A DNA stretch of 64,000 nucleotides, from assembly GCA_019192545.1 (NCBI GenBank), contig JAHCMI010000048.1, positions 1 through 64,000 on the forward strand, given 5' to 3'. Source of the DNA: Rivularia sp. MS3 (GTDB taxonomy: Bacteria; Cyanobacteriota; Cyanobacteriia; Cyanobacteriales; Nostocaceae). Below the pieces are notes generated by a model. The model saw only the letters and a program-made list of their open reading frames with translations. It made no database searches and had not been told where the DNA came from. Numbering within the stretch: the stretch's first letter is position 1; every line of letters begins with the position of its first letter. Positions 38,655-45,489 of the stretch are shown piece by piece. Both the position numbers and the translations under genes were made by a program.

Positions 38655-40118
38655 ATGCAACACATATCAGCTGAGGATAAATCAGCTACTTCGTTTGAAA
38701 ATGAATCTGAGATAGTTAAAGATAAGCTAGCTATACTTGGAGGCACACCAGTCCGTACTCAACCTTATCCAGAATGGCCGGTTGTTGATGAACGAGACAC
38801 TGAAGCTGTAACAAAGGTTATTCAATCGGGGCAGTGGGGAAGTACCCCTTATCCAGGAGAACAAACTGCCGCATTTGCAAAACAGTTTGCAGATATACAG
38901 GGCGGCGGTATTGCGGTACCAATGGTCAACGGTACCGTTACAATGGAAGTAGCTTTACGAGCAGCTAATATTGGTTGGGGAGACGAAGTTATCGTCCCTG
39001 CTTATACCTTCCAAGCAACCGCAACCGCACCAATGGCAGCCGGAGCTATCCCGGTGATTGTAGATATAGACCCCGATACATACTGTATTAGTCCCGCAGC
39101 AATTGAGGCAGCCATTACCGAAAAAACACGGGCTATTATCCCCGTCCATTTGGGAGCGCAAATAGCAGACATGGATGCTATTATGAAAATCGCCAAACGG
39201 TATAATTTGATTGTGATTGAAGATTGCGCCCACGCTCATGGTGCCCAGTGGAAAGGTAAAGGCGTTGGTACTATCGGTCACTTCGGTTCTTTTAGCCTCC
39301 AATCATCAAAAATTCTCACGACTGGAGAAGGTGGTTTATTGCTTTGCAGCACTCAAGAATTAGCTCAAAAAGTAGCCAGTATTATTAACTGCGGACGTTT
39401 TACCTTATTGGAAAAAAATATAGAGCAAGAAGCACAAAGCAATGGATTACCTCAACTAGTTAAAGAGTTAGCACAATTAAGCGCTCGGGAACAAGAACAG
39501 GTATTTGTTCTAGGAACAAACTACCGAATGACAGAGATGCAGGCTGCTTTGGGTAATGTGGCATTACAGCGTTTTCCTCAACAGGTAGAACAGCGAGAAG
39601 CTATGGTAGACTACTTAGAAAAACGTCTAAGTGAAGTACCTGGAATCAGATTATTAAAGCGGGATTCTCGCCATACAAAACGTTCGTTTTATCGATATAT
39701 CTTTGCTTTAGAGCCAAAAATATTTGGTGCAAAACACGATGAAGTATGTATGGCTTTATATCTAGAAGGTATTCCATGCAGTTCCGGTTATCAAGCCATG
39801 CACCGCTACGATTTGTTTCAACCCCAGCTATCAAGACTGCCAGTACCCAGCGCTTTCCCAGAGTATTTTGACTTCAAAAACATGAGCTTTCCCCAAGCAG
39901 AGCGAGCTTGCGATCGCGAAGCTGTATGGTTGGAAGAATCAGTATTTAGAGCCGGAAAGCAGGGAATTGATGATGTCATCAAGGCACTTACTAAAATTCA
40001 ATCTAATACAGGGGCTTTGGCAGTTGCAAAATCTGTTAAAAATTTAGCCGTCAAATCAATGCAGTTAAAACCTGTTAAGGCTTTGATGGATTTTTACGTT
40101 TCCCGGAGTTACAAATGA
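38655..40118 (+). CDS. DegT/DnrJ/EryC1-family PLP aminotransferase
   Basis: A 487-residue enzyme from ATG 38655 (a TTG two codons earlier is possible). AILGGTPVRTQPYPEWP opens the fold. The PLP-contact motifs are NGTVTMEVALRAANIGWGDEVIVPAYTF and IEDCAHAHGA, and the Schiff-base Lys219 lies in SLQSSKILTTGEGG. NCGR and YRMTEMQAALG follow. The details (LGGTP start, QSSK, NCGR) resemble enzymes that aminate keto-cyclitols or keto-sugars, such as scyllo-inosose aminotransferases, and AHBA-synthase relatives. A C-terminal ~45-residue helical extension is extra. It predicts an amino sugar or aminocyclitol in the product, perhaps formed after the oxidase at 41340 makes a ketone. Confidence 0.9.
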   Translation: MQHISAEDKSATSFENESEIVKDKLAILGGTPVRTQPYPEWPVVDERDTEAVTKVIQSGQWGSTPYPGEQTAAFAKQFADIQGGGIAVPMVNGTVTMEVALRAANIGWGDEVIVPAYTFQATATAPMAAGAIPVIVDIDPDTYCISPAAIEAAITEKTRAIIPVHLGAQIADMDAIMKIAKRYNLIVIEDCAHAHGAQWKGKGVGTIGHFGSFSLQSSKILTTGEGGLLLCSTQELAQKVASIINCGRFTLLEKNIEQEAQSNGLPQLVKELAQLSAREQEQVFVLGTNYRMTEMQAALGNVALQRFPQQVEQREAMVDYLEKRLSEVPGIRLLKRDSRHTKRSFYRYIFALEPKIFGAKHDEVCMALYLEGIPCSSGYQAMHRYDLFQPQLSRLPVPSAFPEYFDFKNMSFPQAERACDREAVWLEESVFRAGKQGIDDVIKALTKIQSNTGALAVAKSVKNLAVKSMQLKPVKALMDFYVSRSYK

Positions 40119-41347
40119 AAACCTCTCAATCATCTTCTGTTATTGAAAAAAAGGTGTTAATTGATGTTCTCGTGCTGCGAGGTGGTGGTGGACACTATGC
40201 TACTTACGATGCTTTACGTGCAATTGTTGAACAGAAGCAGCTACCTTGGGAGTTAAGCGTAACTTTTGCAGATACTATCGGAGAATCTTCCTCAGAGGAT
40301 AAGAAAGTTTCGGATGTTTCAAGTTTAGTAGGAAGAGCTTCAGATAATTTTTATGACCAAATTCAAAAGAACGGTTTGGGGTGGATTCATCTGCTAACTA
40401 TGCACCTGCATAAACTAATAATTAAACTCAAGCATAATATTGATGTTAGATTATTAAAGGAAAAATGGCATAAGCAACAGCCAGATTTAATTATTTCAGT
40501 AGTTCCTTTTCATAATAAAGCATTATGGGAAAGCGTTAAGGAACTAAAGAAAGAGATTCCGGTAGTTACTATTCTTGCCGATTTTGCTGATTCTCCCCCA
40601 GCTTATTGGATAGAGCCGAAAACAAAAAATTATGTAGTTTGCGGAACCCAAAAAGCTGTAGAGCAAGCGCAAGGTTTAGGTGTAGATAAAGAGCGGATAA
40701 TCAAAACTTCTGGTTTAATAATTCATCCCCGCTTTTATCAGTCAATTAAAGATAGCCATAACCAAACACCAGAAGATTACCGTCGTCATCAAAGAAAACG
40801 TTTAGGTTTAAGTCCAGACTGTAGAACTGGATTAGTCCTATTTGGAGCTAATGGTTCTAAAGTAATGTTAGATATTGCTAAACGTTTAGAATGCTTTCAC
40901 AAAAATCTACAGCTAATATTTCTATGCGGACGCAATCAAGAAGTAGCGACATTTTTAACCCAGCAGAAAAGTTTGCAGAAGCGCGTTGTCGTCACTTTTA
41001 CTAAGGATATTCCTTACTATATGCATCTTGCAGATTTTTTTATTGGTAAACCTGGAAATGTCAGTGTTAGTGAAGCTTTAGTGATGAATTTACCTTTAAT
41101 TGTAGAAAATAATTTTTTGACTTTACCGCAAGAAAGTTATGCTGCACAATGGATTCAAGATAATGAAGTTGGCATTACTATCTCCAGTTTTCGCCATATC
41201 CATAAAGCAGTAGAAAATTTTATTGAACCCGAAAATTTTGCTCGATACCGTAGAAATGTAATTGCTATAAACAATAAAGCTGTATTTGAAATTCCTGAAA
41301 TTTTGAATAATATTTTGATTAAAAGTAGAGATATAAATCATGAATAA
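40115..41347 (+). CDS. GT28-family glycosyltransferase, paralogue 3
   Basis: A 410-residue GT-B enzyme. Start ATG overlaps the aminotransferase stop by 4 bases (ATGA), so it is translationally coupled. Motifs are LRGGGGHYATYDALRAI, LADFADSPPAYWIEP (FADS replaces the FADC of the other two) and MHLADFFIGKPGNVSVSEALVM. It is clearly a duplicate of the gene at 37401. The pairing with an aminotransferase suggests it could transfer the amino-sugar unit (inference). Confidence 0.88.
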   Translation: MKTSQSSSVIEKKVLIDVLVLRGGGGHYATYDALRAIVEQKQLPWELSVTFADTIGESSSEDKKVSDVSSLVGRASDNFYDQIQKNGLGWIHLLTMHLHKLIIKLKHNIDVRLLKEKWHKQQPDLIISVVPFHNKALWESVKELKKEIPVVTILADFADSPPAYWIEPKTKNYVVCGTQKAVEQAQGLGVDKERIIKTSGLIIHPRFYQSIKDSHNQTPEDYRRHQRKRLGLSPDCRTGLVLFGANGSKVMLDIAKRLECFHKNLQLIFLCGRNQEVATFLTQQKSLQKRVVVTFTKDIPYYMHLADFFIGKPGNVSVSEALVMNLPLIVENNFLTLPQESYAAQWIQDNEVGITISSFRHIHKAVENFIEPENFARYRRNVIAINNKAVFEIPEILNNILIKSRDINHE

Positions 41348-42770
41348 AGTTTTAACTACTCCGAATAAAAATATTAAAAAAAAATCAAAAAAATATCAGA
41401 AACATCATTTTGATGAAAATCAAACAAAATCAAAACGTCAAATATTTAACAGCGCTGTTTCCCTTTATAGTTTTACTCCCGATAATGTTTATCATCCAAC
41501 TAAAGAATTAGAAATAGTTAAATTAATTCGGCAAGCGGCACAGAACAATCAGCAAGTTAGAGCAATCGGCTCTCTACACTCTGCTGCTCCTATCCCCGCA
41601 ACCACAGGCATTTGTATTGTTCTTGATAAATACAGAAATCTTGTCAAAATTGACGGTTCTTTAGTTACAGTACAAGCAGGAATGAAGATTTGGGAGCTAA
41701 ATGAAATTTTAGCAGAACATAACTTAGCATTACCTACCCTCGGAACTATTGTTCAACAAACTGTTTCCGGAGCTATTTCCACAGGTACTCATGGTGGCTC
41801 TCTTGATTGTAAAAGTCTTAGTGGTTACGTTCATTCTCTCAAGTTAATCAAAGCCGATGGTAGCGTTTTAGAAGTTGAGAAATCCCAAGATATCTTCAAA
41901 GCTGTTATAATTTCAATGGGATTATTAGGGATTGTTTCTACTATTACCTTCGATTGCGTTCGGGCATTTTCTCTACAGTCAAAAGTTTCTACCCTATCAA
42001 TAGATAATTTAATAGAGCAATTTGACGAAATTCACCACAACAATAAATATGTAGACATCAGATATTCACCAATTACAGATAAAGTCCAAATCGTAAAAAT
42101 AAATCCGACTTTAGAAGCAAAAGAAAACGGTGGCTGGCATCCCGTCAAGAAGTCAAAAATAGAGTGGCAGATAACAGATTCTATTAATAAACTGGCACAG
42201 CGGCTTTTCAATACTCACCGATTAAACTGGCTGCAAAAATGGTGTATAGACAGATATGATAAAACGCTATATTCCTCTCCCTACGGACGTAGCGATTTTG
42301 TTTTGACGCATTTTGACGCAACATCTGACGACTTAATCACCAACGGTGATATTAACCATAAAGAATTAGATCCAGTCGCTGATATGGAAATCGCCATTCC
42401 ATATTCCCATGCAAAAGCAGCTTTAACAACTTTATGCAGTCATTTTCATCAAACCCGGAAATATCCCAGCATGAATATTCATATCCGATGTTCCGCAGCA
42501 GAAGATTTCTGGTTAAGCCCAGCTTATGGAGAAGCAATCTGTTGGATTGAATTTTGGGAATATCCTTGTACTGGTAAATTTTTTAAAGAAATAGTTGAAG
42601 TACTCAAACCATTTAAATTTCGCTGTCATTGGGGAAAACAGATACCAGTAGAGCATGAATACTTAAAAAAGCAATATGAAAAATGGCAAGATTTTATTCA
42701 GCTTCGAGAAGATTGGGATTCTCAAGGTATATTTCTAAATCCTTGTTTGAAAAGCTATTTTTATTCTTAA
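41340..42770 (+). CDS. FAD-linked oxidase, gulonolactone/arabinonolactone oxidase type
   Basis: A 476-residue VAO-family flavoprotein whose start overlaps the upstream stop by 8 bases. The FAD-binding half has QQVRAIGSLHSAAPIPATTG, LPTLGTIVQQTVSGAISTGTHGG and the following SLKLIKADGSVLEVE. The C-terminal ALO-like substrate half has PSMNIHIRCSAAEDFWLSPA, RCHWGKQIP and a terminal WDSQGIFLNPCLKSYF. Relatives oxidise sugar lactones, alditols or cyclitols. In this operon it could provide the keto substrate for the DegT aminotransferase or tailor a sugar. Its ~35-residue Lys-rich N-terminus is unusual. Confidence 0.85.
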   Translation: MNKVLTTPNKNIKKKSKKYQKHHFDENQTKSKRQIFNSAVSLYSFTPDNVYHPTKELEIVKLIRQAAQNNQQVRAIGSLHSAAPIPATTGICIVLDKYRNLVKIDGSLVTVQAGMKIWELNEILAEHNLALPTLGTIVQQTVSGAISTGTHGGSLDCKSLSGYVHSLKLIKADGSVLEVEKSQDIFKAVIISMGLLGIVSTITFDCVRAFSLQSKVSTLSIDNLIEQFDEIHHNNKYVDIRYSPITDKVQIVKINPTLEAKENGGWHPVKKSKIEWQITDSINKLAQRLFNTHRLNWLQKWCIDRYDKTLYSSPYGRSDFVLTHFDATSDDLITNGDINHKELDPVADMEIAIPYSHAKAALTTLCSHFHQTRKYPSMNIHIRCSAAEDFWLSPAYGEAICWIEFWEYPCTGKFFKEIVEVLKPFKFRCHWGKQIPVEHEYLKKQYEKWQDFIQLREDWDSQGIFLNPCLKSYFYS

Positions 42771-42810
42771 ATTTATCCAAATATCTCTGTAAATTAAAGC
42801 ATAATAATCA

Positions 42811-44412
42811 ATGGAACCAACTTATAAACCGGAGCTTGCACAAAGTAAAGATTTGATTTATGCAGCATCCCCAAAGGAAAGTAAAAAAATCCGCAAGCTC
42901 AAGACTATATCATTAATAGGATTGTGTATTGCTCTGTTGATGATTAGCTTTGACGATACCGTAGTAAATATAGCGCTTCCCAAAATCCAAGCTGGTTTAA
43001 ATCTAGATGTATGGCAACTACAGTGGGTTCTTACTGCAAACGCGCTACCTGCGGCTAGCTTGGTTATGTCTACTGGCAGATTGGGTGATATTTACGGACA
43101 TAAAAAAATCTTTCTGTGTGGATTAATCGCATTTTTTATTGGTTCTTTAATTTGCGGTTTAGCTCCCAATTTAGAAATTTTAATTGTTGGTAGAGCTTTA
43201 CAGGGAATGGGGGATGCTGCTCTGCTGCAAGCATCTCTAACTATAATCGCCGACACCTTTCCAAAAGACGACGAAAAAGCTAAAGCTATTAGTATTTGGA
43301 CGGCAGCTTCTGGGGTTGCATTAGTTAGCGGGCCTGTTATCGGTGGGTTTTTGGTAGATAATTTTGGATGGGGGAGCATATTCTTTATCAATCTACCGCT
43401 ATCAATATTAGTTTTTTGGTTAATCTCGACAGTTGTCAAGGAGGTTAAAAACGATAACAAACAAGCTGTTGACTTACCTGGCTTTATTTTTAGTATAATC
43501 TTTTTAGCATCTTTGGTTTATGCTCTGACTGAAAGCGTTAAAATCAGCCATTTAAACGTTTTGTTATTTTTAGGTATCTCTGGATTTAGCCTTCTCGTGT
43601 TCTTACTGATTGAATCTCGCTCTCGAAATCCGATGCTGCCGTTAAGTTTATTTCGTAACATTACATTTACGACAGTGAATTTCGTTTCGGTTTTAGTCTT
43701 CTTTACCCTTGTAGGTTTACTTTTTGTTTTCAGTCTATTTTTGCAAGAAGTACAGGGTTATTCACCAGCATCTGCGGGTTTAAGATTTCTACCATTTAAC
43801 GGAGCTTTTATTACAGCGTCTCTTGTTTCTGGATGGTTAGTAGCCCGTATGGATTCGAGAAAAACAATTACTGTTGGATTAATTTTAGGCTGCATTGCCA
43901 CATTGATATTTTTTGGTATTGATGCACAAAGCGAATATAGAACCATCATGGGAGGTTTTATCGTCTTTGGCTTTGCTTGTGGATTAACAATTCCACCAAT
44001 GTCAACAGTGGCTATGAGTTCTGTATCTAAAAGTCAAGCTGGAATTGCTTCGGCAATACATGGTACCTGTAATCGTATTGGTTGGATTCTGGGAATTACC
44101 CTCCAAGGTAACATCTTGACACAGTATTTGAGCGCGGATTTTAGACAGACTTTGGTAAGTTGGGGGATACCTTCAAATCACGCAAATCACGATAAATTAA
44201 TTGCCGATGCTTTGCATAACTCAAGATTAGTTCCTGAAGAATTACCAGTTAGCATTTCTCAGTCTACCTATATTGAAGGAGTTAATCGTGCTTTTGTTTC
44301 TGGTTTTCATGCAGTAGTATTAGTTGCTTGTTTAGCTTTAATTTTCGGAACTGTATTAGTTGTAAAATTTGTTGCTTCAACTCCTAAAGAACTACCAAAT
44401 GAAATTTCTTAA
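42811..44412 (+). CDS. MFS drug-efflux transporter, DHA2 (EmrB/QacA) family
   Basis: A 533-residue, 14-TM permease. Motif D1 is MISFDDTVVNIALPKIQAGL, motif A GRLGDIYGHKKIF, motif B/C FPKDDEKAKAISIWTAASGVALVSGPVIGGFL. It closes the run of tightly spaced + genes and is the natural exporter or self-resistance pump for the cluster product. The divergent RND pump is a second candidate. Confidence 0.93.
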   Translation: MEPTYKPELAQSKDLIYAASPKESKKIRKLKTISLIGLCIALLMISFDDTVVNIALPKIQAGLNLDVWQLQWVLTANALPAASLVMSTGRLGDIYGHKKIFLCGLIAFFIGSLICGLAPNLEILIVGRALQGMGDAALLQASLTIIADTFPKDDEKAKAISIWTAASGVALVSGPVIGGFLVDNFGWGSIFFINLPLSILVFWLISTVVKEVKNDNKQAVDLPGFIFSIIFLASLVYALTESVKISHLNVLLFLGISGFSLLVFLLIESRSRNPMLPLSLFRNITFTTVNFVSVLVFFTLVGLLFVFSLFLQEVQGYSPASAGLRFLPFNGAFITASLVSGWLVARMDSRKTITVGLILGCIATLIFFGIDAQSEYRTIMGGFIVFGFACGLTIPPMSTVAMSSVSKSQAGIASAIHGTCNRIGWILGITLQGNILTQYLSADFRQTLVSWGIPSNHANHDKLIADALHNSRLVPEELPVSISQSTYIEGVNRAFVSGFHAVVLVACLALIFGTVLVVKFVASTPKELPNEIS

Positions 44413-44505
44413 AAATCGAGTATTTTTATTGCGAAATAGCATAGCTGAAATCAGATAAAAATCAGAATAGCAATCAAAGTCAACCATCACCCATGAGATG
44501 ATTCT

Positions 44506-44847
44506 ATGTTTTTATTCAACCCAATGACGAATTCTGATAATAATATTGACTTCATTACAGGCTTACCCGTACAAGATTCACGAGATTATGGTGTAGAAAC
44601 CGTTCCAGTACGTGATGTTACAGACCAGTTTTTAATCAATGAAAATTTGCCTAAAGGCGATAATCGCATCAATTACGCAGAGGGAATTGAATTAGATTTC
44701 GATGCACCAGTTGATACAGTAGATTACGGTCAAATACTTTCTAACTTAAGCAGCATTTTCAACTTTAATTCAGAAAATGCTTTCTCTTCAACCTCAAATG
44801 ATATGATGAACGATTTATTACTAGAATTTTTGTTTCCCGAATTATAA
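44506..44847 (+). CDS. Small protein related to the C-terminal tail of the CylK-like protein
   Basis: A 113-residue acidic protein with no signal peptide. Residues ~28-80 (VPVRDVTDQFLINENLPKGD, NRINYAEGI, VDTVDYGQILSNLSSIF) align with residues ~656-712 of the protein at 45490 (VSVQDVSSSFVTNEALPDGD, NRIDLTEGI, VVDYGKISSSLANIF) without gaps apart from a short loop. It is therefore either a free-standing copy of that tail domain or the last fragment of a former second CylK-like gene. The reading frame is intact with its own ATG; a second in-frame ATG lies at 44524. Function unknown. Confidence 0.7.
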   Translation: MFLFNPMTNSDNNIDFITGLPVQDSRDYGVETVPVRDVTDQFLINENLPKGDNRINYAEGIELDFDAPVDTVDYGQILSNLSSIFNFNSENAFSSTSNDMMNDLLLEFLFPEL

Positions 44848-44888
44848 CTTACAAAGATAGGTGAAATCTTTCAAAGAAAATCAAAAAA

Positions 44889-44930
44889 TAAAATTAAATA
44901 AAATTAAATAAAATTAAATAAAATTAAATT
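44889..44930. repeat. 10-bp tandem repeat, about four copies
   Basis: The unit AAATTAAATA occurs three times exactly from 44891, with a fourth ending AAATTAAATT. Simple AT-rich slippage repeat downstream of the small tail-domain gene. Confidence 0.85.
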
Positions 44931-45314
44931 AACAAATAGTTTTAGGGCTTCAATTTTTCAAAAATGAGGAACGGAAGCCTTATTTGACTTGATTCAAATA
45001 TTCAACATTAATACAACATTAAGCAGCGTTAATAATTTAATTAAAATAGTCCAGAAACAATTATATTTAGAACTAATGTTTTCCAAAATAGCCTTTGAAA
45101 TACACACTAAAGATTAAACCAAACCCAGTTGATGGCAAGAGTATATTATTCTCATCAAATTCCATATAAATGCTGCATATGTTATGCAAAAAATCAATTA
45201 CTCTTAAAAAAAAATATACTTCAAAAACTAGCTTGATACTGTTAATATTATCTATATATAGTTAAATGGCAAAGACATATATCCAGGAATGGCCGCAATT
45301 GTCACAATACCCGG

Positions 45315-45381
45315 TTGGTGCGTGACACTAAAAACATTATTACTACGTGCAAAGTGAATCGAAGTGTCACAGCACCCTACA
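45315..45381. mobile_element. MITE-like element, inverted diverged copy 3
   Basis: TGGTGCGTGACACT at the left and AAGTGTCACAGCACCCTA at the right are the reverse complement of the ends at 9191-9260, allowing for G/A changes. The two ends pair with each other around a ~30-bp core. Confidence 0.65.
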
Positions 45382-45489
45382 ATAAAATATGCCGTTTGCG
45401 TAAGTCCTAATATCTTAAGGATATATGTGTAACTGAAGCATCTGTATAAACTTTTTAACAATAAAAAATCACAGTAAAGGTCTGATATC

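Larger units (their letters stand above)
44848..45489. other. 642-bp intergenic region before the CylK-like gene
   Basis: Contains the 10-bp tandem repeat at 44889-44930, a MITE-like element at 45315-45381 and otherwise AT-rich sequence with no gene. The ribosome-binding site AAAGG at 45476-45480 precedes ATG 45490. The MITE-like element lies ~110 bases before that start and could influence its transcription. Confidence 0.5.
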
